Source of the DNA: Lentzea californiensis
GTDB taxonomy: Bacteria; Actinomycetota; Actinomycetes; Mycobacteriales; Pseudonocardiaceae
Assembly: GCF_024648825.1 (NCBI RefSeq)
Contig: NZ_JANBBE010000005.1
Coordinates: 434,001 to 498,000, forward strand
DNA length: 64,000 bases
Direction: 5' to 3'
A model generated the notes under the pieces. It did no database searches, was not told where the DNA came from, and saw only the letters and a program-made list of their open reading frames with translations. The translations under genes and the position numbers were made by a program. Position 1 is the stretch's first letter; the number at the start of each line of letters is the position of its first letter. This document shows positions 19,027 through 27,422 of the stretch, piece after piece.

Positions 19027-19614
19027 ATGCCAGGCACCCAGGGCGACACCCGTCGCAGCATTCTCGACGCGGCTCAGCGGATCATGTCGCACAAGGGGTT
19101 CGCCGCGGTGGGGATCAACGAGGTCCTCTCCGAGGCCGGAGTGCCCAAGGGGTCCTTCTACCACTACTTCAACTCCAAGGACGCCTTCGGCGAGGCGATG
19201 ATGCGGTCGTACTTCATCGACTACCTCGCGGACATGGACCGAGTCCTCGCAGGGCCCGGTCTGACCTCGGCGGAGCGGCTGATGAACTACTGGCAGAGCT
19301 GGCGCGAGACGCAGAGCGTCGACGAGTGCCAGGGCAAGTGCCTGGCCGTCAAGCTCGGCGCGGAGGTCGCCGACCTGTCGGAGTCGATGCGGCTCGCGCT
19401 GAAGGAAGGCACCACCGCGATCGTCGACCGACTGGAAAAGGTGATCGCCGCCGGCCTGGAGGACGGTTCGATCGCGGTCGGCGACGACGCCCGCACCACC
19501 GCGCAGGCCCTGTACGACATGTGGCTCGGCGGCAGCGTCATGGCCAAGATCCACCGTGACATCGGCCCTCTGGACACGACCATGACGGTCACTCGCCGAC
19601 TCCTGCACCTGTAG
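19027..19614 (+). CDS. NemR-like TetR-family repressor (redox/electrophile sensor)
   Basis: 195 aa. The N-terminal HTH reads GINEVLSEAGVPKGSFYHYFNSKDAFGEAM and the core reads CLAVKLGAEVADLSESMR, then ALYDMWLGGSVMAKIHRD; this follows E. coli NemR closely over its full length. In NemR C106 and K175 form the redox-sensitive pair responding to hypochlorite and reactive carbonyls; the equivalent residues here are C105 and K174, both present. Leaderless-type start: TAGGAT ends 7 nt before the ATG. Its three candidate operators flank the hydrolase, itself and the DJ-1 gene. Confidence 0.87.
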   Translation: MPGTQGDTRRSILDAAQRIMSHKGFAAVGINEVLSEAGVPKGSFYHYFNSKDAFGEAMMRSYFIDYLADMDRVLAGPGLTSAERLMNYWQSWRETQSVDECQGKCLAVKLGAEVADLSESMRLALKEGTTAIVDRLEKVIAAGLEDGSIAVGDDARTTAQALYDMWLGGSVMAKIHRDIGPLDTTMTVTRRLLHL

Positions 19615-19660
19615 CACCACCGGGCCGCCCGGCAAGGTTCCGCGCGGTCTGGCACTCTAG

Positions 19661-19674
19661 AGACGACTGGTCTA
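19661..19674. promoter_or_regulatory. NemR-like operator 3 (upstream of DJ-1/PfpI gene)
   Basis: AGACGACTGGTCTA, one base different in the core from operator 2. Lies 32 bp before the DJ-1 start, where it would overlap the promoter. Confidence 0.75.
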
Positions 19675-19706
19675 CTAGCAGTACACCACCTGAAGGAGCA
19701 GCAATC

Positions 19707-20396
19707 ATGAAGGTTCTCCTCGTCCTCACCTCGCACGACGAGCTCGGCGACACCGGCAGGAAGACCGGCTTCTGGCTGGAGGAACTGGCCGCGCCCTACT
19801 ACCGCTTCCGGGACGCCGGCTTCGACGTCGTGCTCGCCTCGCCCAAGGGCGGCCGGCCCCCGCTGGACCCCAAGAGCAACGAGCCGGCCAGCCAGACCGA
19901 CGAGACGCGCCGCTTCGAAGCCGATTCCGAGGCCATGGACGCTCTCGGCCAGACCGTCCGCCTCGACTCCGTCTCCGTCGACGACTTCGACACGGTCTTC
20001 TACCCCGGCGGTCACGGCCCCCTGTGGGACCTGGCCGAGGACACCACCTCCATCCGGCTGATCGAGACCACCCTGCGCGCCGGCAAGCCGCTCGCGCTGG
20101 TCTGCCACGCCCCCGGTGTCCTGCGGCACGCGGTGAACGAGGACGGCACGCCGCTGGTGCGGGGCAAGAAGGTCACCGGCTTCACCAACAGCGAGGAAGA
20201 GGGAGTCCAGCTCACCGACGTGGTCCCCTTCCTGGTCGAGGACGAGCTCGTGAAGCTGGGCGGCGACTACTCCAAGGGTGACGACTGGGCGCCGTACGTC
20301 CTGCGGGACGGCCTGCTGATCACGGGGCAGAACCCCGCCTCCTCCGGTCCGGCCGCCGATGCGCTCATCGAACTCGTCACCAAGACCAGCGCCTAG
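19707..20396 (+). CDS. DJ-1/PfpI family protein, HchA/glyoxalase III-like
   Basis: 229 aa. Nucleophile C133 in ALVCHAPG, preceded by YPGGHGPLWDL, and the acidic pair E25/E26 in KTGFWLEELAAPY, which is the glyoxalase III/Hsp31 arrangement. Such proteins convert methylglyoxal to lactate or act as chaperones/deglycases. Well-placed GAAGGAG before the ATG. Located behind operator 3 of the NemR-like repressor, which fits carbonyl detoxification; a strong hairpin ends the unit. Confidence 0.87.
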   Translation: MKVLLVLTSHDELGDTGRKTGFWLEELAAPYYRFRDAGFDVVLASPKGGRPPLDPKSNEPASQTDETRRFEADSEAMDALGQTVRLDSVSVDDFDTVFYPGGHGPLWDLAEDTTSIRLIETTLRAGKPLALVCHAPGVLRHAVNEDGTPLVRGKKVTGFTNSEEEGVQLTDVVPFLVEDELVKLGGDYSKGDDWAPYVLRDGLLITGQNPASSGPAADALIELVTKTSA

Positions 20397-20411
20397 GTCG
20401 TGATGCCGCGT

Positions 20412-20463
20412 GAGCGGCTCGCCGGGCTGGAGGCCGACACGGCTCCAGCCCGGCGAGCCGCTC
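20412..20463 (+). terminator. Very strong hairpin after DJ-1 gene
   Basis: Perfect inverted repeat with 21-bp arms (20412-20432 and 20443-20463) around a 10-nt loop GCCGACACGG, beginning 16 bp after the DJ-1 stop. No T-run follows, as is usual for actinomycete terminators. Confidence 0.85.
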
Positions 20464-20507
20464 CGTCAACCCACGCCGTCCGACAGCCGCACAGGGACTG
20501 AGAACCG

Positions 20508-21722
20508 ATGCTCGTTCACACCCGACCCCACAACATCGATGCTCCGTCACGCCCGCCCACCACTCCGCAGACCGAGCGCTTCGCGTGGGCCCGGCCCGCC
20601 GCCGCGGTCTTCGTCGTCGGGTGGGGAGCGAACATGTTCGCGTCCCTGCTGCACGCCTACACCCACCTGAGCGGGACCCAGGCCAACGGCCTGTTCGGCG
20701 CCTACGCCCTGGGTCTCATCCCGGCCCTGTTGATCGCGGCCCGAGTGTCGGACCGGGTCGGCCGGCGCCGGGCGCTCCTCGCCGCCCTGCTGCTCTCCGC
20801 GTTCGGTTCGGCGGTGCTGGCGCTCTCGCACGGGGCGTTCGGGGCGGTCCTGATCGGGCGGATCCTCATCGGCATCAGTGCCGGCGCGGCGTTCGGACCC
20901 GGGACGGCATGGATCAAGGAACTGTCCGGCACCGCGCCGACGCGATCCAGCGGAGCACGACGTGCGGCGGTGGCGCTGACCGCTGGTTTCGCGGCCGGGC
21001 CCCTCCTGTCCGGGGCCGTCGTCCAGTGGTTTCCCTCGCCGCAGACCACGTCCTACCTCGTCCACATCGCACTCGTGGCGCTGGCGCTGCCTCTCGTGTT
21101 CGGAGCTCCTGAGACGGGCCGGCGGCACACCGCACCGGGCCGCGACCCAGGGACCTTTCTGACCGACCGGGCATTCCTGGCCGCCTTGGTGCCCACAGCA
21201 CCATGGATCTTCGGGGCCGCCACGGTGTCGTTCACGGTGCTGCCCGCACTGGTGTCCCTCGGCGACTTCGGGTCCGTCGGAAGCGGCGTCGTCGCCGCGA
21301 TCACGCTGGGCACCGGCATCGCGGTGCAGCCATGGGCTGGCCGGCTCGCGCGACGCTCCCCGGCAGCCCCGTTCCGCACGGGCATGACGGCCGCGATCGC
21401 CGGCATGCTGCTCGCGGCGCTCACCGCGGGCACCGGCTCCCTGGTCCTGCTGGTGACCGCCGCAATCGTGCTGGGCTCGGCCTACGGCATGCTCCTGGTG
21501 AGCGGACTGCGGCTGGTGGAGTCGCTGGCCCCGCCGCAGCACGCCGCCACCGCGATCGCCGTCTTCTACAGCCTTGCCTACGCCGGGTTCGCCTTCCCCG
21601 TGCTGGTGCAGGCACTGAGCGGCCTGTGGAACCCGGTCGCCGTGCTCGTCGCCGGATCCGGGCTCGCGGTGGCCGCCCTGGCGACGACCCTCATCGCCTG
21701 GCCCCGCAGGACGGCTGCGTAG
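20508..21722 (+). CDS. MFS transporter
   Basis: 404 aa with about 12 hydrophobic segments. The loop 2-3 signature appears as ARVSDRVGRRRALLAALLLSAFGS, and GRILIGISAGAAFGPGTAWIKEL marks helix 4-5. Substrate unknown; the drug-efflux subfamily is likely. The start at 20508 leaves a polar N-terminal extension of about 30 residues. Its 3' end overlaps the convergent EamA gene by 32 bp. Confidence 0.85.
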   Translation: MLVHTRPHNIDAPSRPPTTPQTERFAWARPAAAVFVVGWGANMFASLLHAYTHLSGTQANGLFGAYALGLIPALLIAARVSDRVGRRRALLAALLLSAFGSAVLALSHGAFGAVLIGRILIGISAGAAFGPGTAWIKELSGTAPTRSSGARRAAVALTAGFAAGPLLSGAVVQWFPSPQTTSYLVHIALVALALPLVFGAPETGRRHTAPGRDPGTFLTDRAFLAALVPTAPWIFGAATVSFTVLPALVSLGDFGSVGSGVVAAITLGTGIAVQPWAGRLARRSPAAPFRTGMTAAIAGMLLAALTAGTGSLVLLVTAAIVLGSAYGMLLVSGLRLVESLAPPQHAATAIAVFYSLAYAGFAFPVLVQALSGLWNPVAVLVAGSGLAVAALATTLIAWPRRTAA

Positions 21723-22635
21723 GGCTCAGGAGTTCCTCCTCCGCCGGTGTGGTCGTGCGGTGGGCGCGTTCGACGGCCTGCCCCCAGTAGGTCCCGGCGA
21801 TCATCAAGGCGGCGCCGAGAGTGGTCCACACGGTGAGCCGTTCACCGCCGAGGCTGATTCCGATGGCGACCGCCCAGATCGGTTCGGTGCCCAGCAGCAG
21901 GCTGGCCCGGCTGGCGGAGGTGCCCTGCACGGCCCACGTCTGGGCCAGGAAAGCGAACACGCTGCAGAACAGGGCGAGGTAGACCAGTTGGTACCAGGTC
22001 GTGGCGCTGCTGTGGGCGAGCTCGGGCAGGTGGGGGATCGCGAGCGGCAGGAACAGCGCGGTGCCGACGACGGTCTGAACGGTCGTGAGGTGCAGCGGGT
22101 TCACGGGGCGTCCCACGGTGAGCTTGCCGACGAGTGCGACGTGGCCGGCTCGGATGACGGCGGCCGCGAGCATCAGCGCGTCCCCGAGACGAGGTGCGTG
22201 CAGTCCGGTGCTCGAGGTGAGCAGCCCGACAGCCAGGACGCACAGGCCCGCTGCGACGAAGAACGCCGGTGGCAGGCGGCGGCCCTCGCGGCGGTCGAGC
22301 AGGGGAGTGAGCACGATGGTCAGGCTGATGATCAGGCCGGCGTTGGCGGCGCTGGTGTGTGCGACTCCGTAGGTCTCCACGGCCAGAACGGCTGCCTGGG
22401 TGATCCCGAGGACAGATCCGCTGCGGATCTCGTCCCGGGTCCAGCGCCGCGGTCGTCGTCGAAGTCCGATCAACGCGCCGCACGCGACGGCGGAGATGGC
22501 GTACCGGGCGAGCAGCACCGCGAGGACCGGCAGCGCGGCGGTGGCCGTTTTGGCCGACAGGTAGCTGGAGCCCCAGATGAGCGCGACCAGGATCAGGACG
22601 AGATCGGCGCGGCGGGTGGCGAACATGGTGTTCAC
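21691..22635 (-). CDS. EamA/RhaT-family membrane transporter (DMT superfamily)
   Basis: 314 aa with ten predicted helices and two EamA repeats: LILVALIWGSSYLSAKTATAALP at the N-terminus and LLGTEPIWAVAIGISLGGERLT in the second half. DMT transporters export metabolites or amino acids. GTG at 22635; an ATG three codons later is equally possible. Divergent from a LysR gene with a shared inverted repeat, so it is probably the regulated target. Confidence 0.85.
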   Translation of the reverse strand: MNTMFATRRADLVLILVALIWGSSYLSAKTATAALPVLAVLLARYAISAVACGALIGLRRRPRRWTRDEIRSGSVLGITQAAVLAVETYGVAHTSAANAGLIISLTIVLTPLLDRREGRRLPPAFFVAAGLCVLAVGLLTSSTGLHAPRLGDALMLAAAVIRAGHVALVGKLTVGRPVNPLHLTTVQTVVGTALFLPLAIPHLPELAHSSATTWYQLVYLALFCSVFAFLAQTWAVQGTSASRASLLLGTEPIWAVAIGISLGGERLTVWTTLGAALMIAGTYWGQAVERAHRTTTPAEEELLSPTQPSCGARR

Positions 22636-22650
22636 GCTGCATCACCAGGT

Positions 22651-22680
22651 CGTTGAAGGAAACGACCAAACTCTTCAACG
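22651..22680. promoter_or_regulatory. Probable LysR binding site
   Basis: Inverted repeat CGTTGAAG / CTTCAACG separated by 14 nt, between the divergent EamA and LysR genes. Size and symmetry fit a LysR-type activator site. A -10-like TACACT for the LysR gene follows at 22696-22701. Confidence 0.65.
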
Positions 22681-22707
22681 AAGATGTAGCAGCCCTACAC
22701 TATCGCG

Positions 22708-23631
22708 GTGGACGAGAGGCAGTTGCGGATCCTGCGGGAGCTGGGGGAGCTCGGGAGCGTCACCGCGGTCGCAGCGGCGCTCCACGTGACGCCGTCCGCG
22801 ATCTCCCAGCAACTGCGCCTGCTCCAGCGCTCGATTCCCGTTCCGCTGACCGAACGCACCGGCCGGCGGGTGTCCTTGACGGACGCCGGTCAGGCCCTGG
22901 CAACGGCAGCCATCGAGGTGGAAAGCGCTTTGGCGTGGGCGCGCCGCGCCGTCACCGACTTCGTGGAACAACCCGATGGCGAAGTAGCAGTGGCCGCCTT
23001 CCACAGCGCGGCCTCGGTGTTCTGGCCACTCCTCTTGCGCGGTCTCGCCGGCCCGGGCCTCCCGCGGGTGGCTCTCGCCGACGAAGATGTGACCCAGCAA
23101 CGCTTCCCGGCCCTGACCCGCGACTACGACCTGGTGCTCGCGCATCGTCTCGACCACGCTCCGCCGTGGCCGCGGACCGTGGTCGCCACGACCCTGTTGC
23201 ACGAACCCCTCGACGTCGCCCTGCCCACGGGACACCCACTGGCCTCCAAGCCGCAACTCTCGCCGGAGGACGTCGCCGGCGAGCCGTGGATCACCGTCCG
23301 CGACGGCTTTCCGCTCATGGCGATCATCGAGGCCATCGCCAGCGTCGCCCACCGCCGCCTCGACATCGTTCACCGCATCAACGACTTCACGGTGAGCGCC
23401 GAGGTGGTGGCCGCCGGCGGCGGACTCGGACTGATGCCGCGGTGGACCGGCCGTCCACACCCCGGCGTGGTGCTCAGACCGCTGAGCGGTGTGCAGGCCA
23501 GCCGGGACATCGACGTGTTGCACCGGCCCGAACGCCTGGCGCGCAAAGCCGTTCAAGCGGTCCTCGACGAACTGCGCCGTGCCGCTGCGGTGATCCAGGA
23601 GCAAGGATCGGCGCGTTCTGGCCGAACGTGA
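22708..23631 (+). CDS. LysR-family transcriptional regulator
   Basis: 307 aa. N-terminal HTH: RQLRILRELGELGSVTAVAAALHVTPSAISQQLRLLQRSI, then LTERTGRRVSLTDAGQAL; the remainder is a LysR substrate domain. GTG start with TACACT ending 6 nt upstream and no ribosome site, so probably leaderless. Divergent partner is an EamA exporter, a common LysR-DMT pairing that senses the exported metabolite. Confidence 0.87.
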   Translation: MDERQLRILRELGELGSVTAVAAALHVTPSAISQQLRLLQRSIPVPLTERTGRRVSLTDAGQALATAAIEVESALAWARRAVTDFVEQPDGEVAVAAFHSAASVFWPLLLRGLAGPGLPRVALADEDVTQQRFPALTRDYDLVLAHRLDHAPPWPRTVVATTLLHEPLDVALPTGHPLASKPQLSPEDVAGEPWITVRDGFPLMAIIEAIASVAHRRLDIVHRINDFTVSAEVVAAGGGLGLMPRWTGRPHPGVVLRPLSGVQASRDIDVLHRPERLARKAVQAVLDELRRAAAVIQEQGSARSGRT

Positions 23632-23655
23632 TGGAGCCGCGCGCTGCTCCATCAC
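23628..23655 (+). terminator. Hairpin overlapping LysR stop codon
   Basis: Perfect 10-bp arms GTGATGGAGC / GCTCCATCAC with an 8-nt loop; the LysR stop TGA lies within the left arm. Confidence 0.7.
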
Positions 23656-23783
23656 CGACGGCTGAGCCTGGTGGCGGATGCTCCGAACGCCGTGGACGTG
23701 GGGCCGATCAGCCGGGAGCGGCGCTGGCGCGATCGTGTCGAACTCGTGCAAAAGCGGACAGGATCTTCGGCGGGCGTTCTCCA

Positions 23784-23797
23784 TGGGAGCGTTTCCA
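23784..23797. promoter_or_regulatory. CebR-like LacI-family operator (upstream of GH63-like gene)
   Basis: TGGGAGCGTTTCCA, 12 of 14 bases identical to the Streptomyces CebR operator TGGGAGCGCTCCCA. Lies 57 bp before the signal-peptide ATG. Confidence 0.65.
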
Positions 23798-23853
23798 TGG
23801 TGCACTGCAGTTTCGGCTCCGGTCGGGTCCGGGCGCCGGGAAAGGTGCGCGGA

Positions 23854-25875
23854 ATGAGTTTCCGGCGGCGGATCGCTCGTGTGCTCGTGGCCTCGATGAC
23901 GGTGTGCGGCGTGGTCACCGGTGCCTCGCCGGCGACCGCTGCCACCCCGCCGTCCCTGACCTTCGTGAACCCGCACAGCCAGGCGCTGTACGGCACCGCT
24001 TACGTTGCCGCGCTGGACAACCTGCTGCGAGTCAACACCGTGGGCTACGACGCGCAGTACGACAAGAGCGGTCTGATGGACCCGGCCACCGGCATGGTCC
24101 GCGCGGGTGGCGGGTACGCCCAGCCGTGGACGCGCGACGCGTCGATCAACAGCTGGAACGCGACCAGCCTGCTGTCCCCGGCCCTGGCGAGGAACACGCT
24201 CTGGGCCGTCGTCGACAAGGATCCCGCCGGCGCACTGAGGGTGCAGCAGGACGACCAGCAGTGGGACCAGGTCATCTGGCTCACCGCCGCGTGGCACCAC
24301 TACCTCGTCACCGGGGACCAGGAGTTCCTCGGCAACGCCTACCGCACCGCCAAGAACACCCTGACCATCCGGGAGCGCGCCGGTACAGCCGGTTTCAACC
24401 CCGCCTACGGGCTGTTCACCGGCGCGTCGTTCTTCAACGACGGCATCGCCGGCTATCCCGCGCCGCCCGCCGACGCCACGGAGTCGGTCAGCACCGGCAG
24501 CATGCCGTGGCCGGGCATCGCGAGCGGGATGTACTTGAGCACCAACGAGGTCTACTACGCCGCCTACGTGAACGCGGCGAACATGGCGGAGCGGCTGGGG
24601 CAGCCGCAGGAGGCCGCCGGGCACCGTGCGAAGGCCGTCGCGCTCAAGGCCGCGATCAACCGGTACTTCTGGAACCCGGCGACGGGCCTGTACAACTACC
24701 AGCTGCTCGCCGACGGGACGCCCGGCGCCCACCAGGAGGGCACCGGGCTCGCGTTCGCGATCCTGTTCGGCATCGCGAACCCGGCTCAGGCGCGGTCGAT
24801 CCTCGCGAAGGCCCGCGTGATGACGTGGGGCATGCCCGACACCTACCCGCACTGGGACCGCTACTCCGAGGCGCAGCCCGGCCGGCACAACGCGATCGTC
24901 TGGCCGCTCGTCCAGGGCCTGTGGGCCAAGGCTCAAGCGCTGCAAGGCGACCAGAGCGGTTTCGCCGCGGAGACCGCGCGGCTCGCGAAGCTCGCGAACA
25001 ACAACAGCGGGTTCTGGGAGATCTACAACGGCACGACCGGTGTCGTCGACGGCGGCTACCAGCGGCTGGGCGACACGGTGAAGTTCCACTGGGGCTCCGA
25101 GCCCGACCAGACCTGGTCCGCCACGGCGTTCATCGATATGGTCCACAGTGGACTTCTCGGACTGAGGTACGGCGAACGAGGGTTGTCGTTCGCGCCGAAC
25201 CTGCCTGCGGGCTGGGGAGATGTCACCCTTCGCAACCTGCGCTACCGCGACGCGGACCTGACGCTCACGCTGCGCGGTGCGGGCACGACGATCCGCTCGG
25301 TCACGGTCGACGGCCGGCCGTCCCGTGCCGAGATCCCTGCCACGCTCAAGGGTGCGCACACCGTCGAGATCACCCTGACCGGAGCGGCCGGCGGTGACCG
25401 CGACGGCGACGGCGTGTCCGACGCGGGGGACCGCTGCGCCGACACCGCGGGCACCGTCTCCGGCTGCCCGGCACCGGCTCGCCTGGAAGCCGAGGACGCG
25501 CGCAACACCGGCGGCGTCAAGACGAACGTCAACCACGCGGGCTATTCAGGGAGGGCGTTCATCGACGGCCTCTGGGCGCAGGGCGCCACGTCGTCGTTCA
25601 CGCTGCACCGCGCGTCGGCGGGGCAAGGCTCGGGCGCGATCACCGTCCGGTACGCGAACGCCCACAGCGACGCGCGGACGATGACGCTGTCGGTGGACGG
25701 ACGCGCCGTGCGCCAGGTGAGTCTCCCGAAGGTCTCTGATAGCTGGGACGCCTGGGGCACCGTCACGTTCGACAACGTTCCGGTGAGCGGCCGCGACCCG
25801 GCGGTGACGCTGTCCTACGGCGCGGGCGACACCGGTTCGATCAATTTCGACTGGCTCGGCTACGAGGAATCGTGA
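23854..25875 (+). CDS. Secreted GH63-like (MGH1-type) glycoside hydrolase with TSP3 and CBM35-like modules
   Basis: 673 aa. The ATG at 23854 opens a Sec signal (MSFRRRIARVLVASMTVC, cleavage near ATAA). Residues about 40-470 form an alpha/alpha-barrel glycosidase of the MGH1/GH63 type (QPWTRDASINSWNATSLL, DQVIWLTAAWHHYL, WPLVQGLWAKAQAL). Then a calcium-binding TSP3-like stretch DRDGDGVSDAGDRC and a C-terminal CBM35-like module beginning ARLEAEDARN. A start at 23671 is rejected because it would bury the signal. The upstream CebR-like site suggests induction by cello- or xylo-oligosaccharides. Bond specificity is unknown. Confidence 0.8.
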   Translation: MSFRRRIARVLVASMTVCGVVTGASPATAATPPSLTFVNPHSQALYGTAYVAALDNLLRVNTVGYDAQYDKSGLMDPATGMVRAGGGYAQPWTRDASINSWNATSLLSPALARNTLWAVVDKDPAGALRVQQDDQQWDQVIWLTAAWHHYLVTGDQEFLGNAYRTAKNTLTIRERAGTAGFNPAYGLFTGASFFNDGIAGYPAPPADATESVSTGSMPWPGIASGMYLSTNEVYYAAYVNAANMAERLGQPQEAAGHRAKAVALKAAINRYFWNPATGLYNYQLLADGTPGAHQEGTGLAFAILFGIANPAQARSILAKARVMTWGMPDTYPHWDRYSEAQPGRHNAIVWPLVQGLWAKAQALQGDQSGFAAETARLAKLANNNSGFWEIYNGTTGVVDGGYQRLGDTVKFHWGSEPDQTWSATAFIDMVHSGLLGLRYGERGLSFAPNLPAGWGDVTLRNLRYRDADLTLTLRGAGTTIRSVTVDGRPSRAEIPATLKGAHTVEITLTGAAGGDRDGDGVSDAGDRCADTAGTVSGCPAPARLEAEDARNTGGVKTNVNHAGYSGRAFIDGLWAQGATSSFTLHRASAGQGSGAITVRYANAHSDARTMTLSVDGRAVRQVSLPKVSDSWDAWGTVTFDNVPVSGRDPAVTLSYGAGDTGSINFDWLGYEES

Positions 25876-26016
25876 ACGCTCTAAAACATCGCGTCCCGAT
25901 CGACAATCGTTCGACAAGGTCAGCCTGGAGAGAGACGGCAGCAACTCCTGCCATTCGATTCGTTCGATTATCGGTCCACTTGACCGTGAGCCAGGAGCAC
26001 TGTTAGGACTGATTGC

Positions 26017-26030
26017 TGGGAGCGCTCCCG
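26017..26030. promoter_or_regulatory. CebR-like operator (upstream of GH30 gene)
   Basis: TGGGAGCGCTCCCG, 13 of 14 bases identical to the CebR consensus, with the perfect 12-bp palindrome GGGAGCGCTCCC. Lies 70 bp before the GH30 start. Confidence 0.8.
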
Positions 26031-26099
26031 GAGTGTTCGTCCCGTTCGGACATCCGAGTTCGTCTCAACCCTGAACGAGATCGACTTTGGGGAGATGCG

Positions 26100-27368
26100 A
26101 TGCCAGCAGGTCGAGACCATTCCGAGAGCGCGGATTCGCAGCCCTTGCGCCGGCGGACGTTGCTGGCGGCGGGAGCCGCGCTACCGGTGCTGGCGGCAGG
26201 GACACCCGCGGCGGCGGCCACCTCGGTGGTCGTCGAGCCGTCGAACGTGCAGCAGACGATCCTGGGCTTCGGCGGGATGAACCACACCGTGTGGATCAGC
26301 GATCTGACCGCCGCCCAGCGCGACACGGCGTTCGGCAACGGTGCGGGGCAGCTGGGGTTCACCGTGCTGCGCATCCCCGTCCACGAGGACAGGGCCAACT
26401 GGAGTCGTGAGGTCGCGACGGCCAGACGCGCGGTCGGGCTCGGGGCCAAGGTCATCGCCTCGCCGTGGAACCCGCCTGCCTCGATGACCGAGAGCTTCTC
26501 CGGGGGAAAGCGGCTGCGTTATTCCGCTTACGGCGCCTATGCGCAGCACCTGAACGACTTCTCCTCGTTCATGGCGAACAACGGCGTGAACCTCTACGGG
26601 ATCTCGGTCCAGAACGAGCCGGACTACGCGCAGGAATGGACGGCGTGGACCTCCGCCGAGATCGTCAGGTTCCTGCGCGAGAACGCGGGCTCGATCAACA
26701 CCAGGGTCATCGCCCCGGAGTCGTTCCAGTACCGCAAGAACCTCTCCGACCCCATCCTCAACGACCCCGCCGCGCTGGCGAACGTGGACGTCATCGGCGC
26801 CCACCTCTACGGCACCCAGCCCGCGGACTTCCCCTACCCGCTCTTCCGGCAGAAGGGCAACGGCAAAGAGCTGTGGATGACCGAGGTCTACCACCCCAAC
26901 AGCAGCGACTCGGCCGACCTGTGGCCACAGGCGCTCGACGTGGGTGAGCACGTCCACCGTGCGTTGGTGGACGGCCGGTTCCAGACCTATGTGTGGTGGT
27001 ACATCCGCCGCTCCTACGGTCCGATGCGCGAGGACGGGCAGATCAGCAAGCGCGGCGCCAACATGGCGCACTTCTCGAAGTGGGTCCGCCCCGGCTACTC
27101 GCGCATCACCGCCACCGCGAACCCGCAGTCGAACGTCTACATCTCCGCGTTCAAGAGCGGGGCCAGGATCGTCATCGTCGCCATCAACAAGAACACCTCA
27201 CCGGTCGACCACGTGTTCACCGTCCGGGACACCGGTTCCGCGGCGATCTCGACCTGGCTGACCAGTCAAAGTGCGACCCTCGCGCACTACAACGACTTCA
27301 CCATGTCGAACGGGTCCTTCAACGCCCAGCTGCCTGCTCGCAGCATCAGGACGTTCGTCCTGAACTGA
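26100..27368 (+). CDS. Secreted GH30 subfamily 8 glucuronoxylanase
   Basis: 422 aa. Tat-type signal LRRRTLLAAGAALPVLAAG with a cut near AAAA. The catalytic acid/base is E173 in SVQNEPDYAQEW and the nucleophile E262 in LWMTEVYHPN; the segment YVWWYIRRSYGPM after it is the GH30_8 (XynC) hallmark. These enzymes cut glucuronoxylan next to methylglucuronic acid. GGGGAG precedes the ATG. The C-terminal beta-domain is present and no separate CBM is seen. Regulation by a CebR-like repressor encoded elsewhere is inferred from the operator. Confidence 0.9.
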   Translation: MPAGRDHSESADSQPLRRRTLLAAGAALPVLAAGTPAAAATSVVVEPSNVQQTILGFGGMNHTVWISDLTAAQRDTAFGNGAGQLGFTVLRIPVHEDRANWSREVATARRAVGLGAKVIASPWNPPASMTESFSGGKRLRYSAYGAYAQHLNDFSSFMANNGVNLYGISVQNEPDYAQEWTAWTSAEIVRFLRENAGSINTRVIAPESFQYRKNLSDPILNDPAALANVDVIGAHLYGTQPADFPYPLFRQKGNGKELWMTEVYHPNSSDSADLWPQALDVGEHVHRALVDGRFQTYVWWYIRRSYGPMREDGQISKRGANMAHFSKWVRPGYSRITATANPQSNVYISAFKSGARIVIVAINKNTSPVDHVFTVRDTGSAAISTWLTSQSATLAHYNDFTMSNGSFNAQLPARSIRTFVLN

Positions 27369-27389
27369 GGCCGCGCGCTCGACCGGAGA

Positions 27390-27416
27390 TGGGGAGAGGC
27401 GGGCAGCCCCTCCCCA
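27390..27416. terminator. Bidirectional hairpin between GH30 and subtilisin genes
   Basis: Arms TGGGGAG / CTCCCCA around a 13-nt loop, in the 54-bp gap between convergent genes; can serve both. Confidence 0.6.
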
Positions 27417-27422
27417 CTCGCG

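Noticed and set aside
22675-25536. 953-codon open frame on the minus strand across the LysR and glycosidase genes
   Set aside because: Runs across two unrelated genes of the opposite strand and has shadow composition with no motif.
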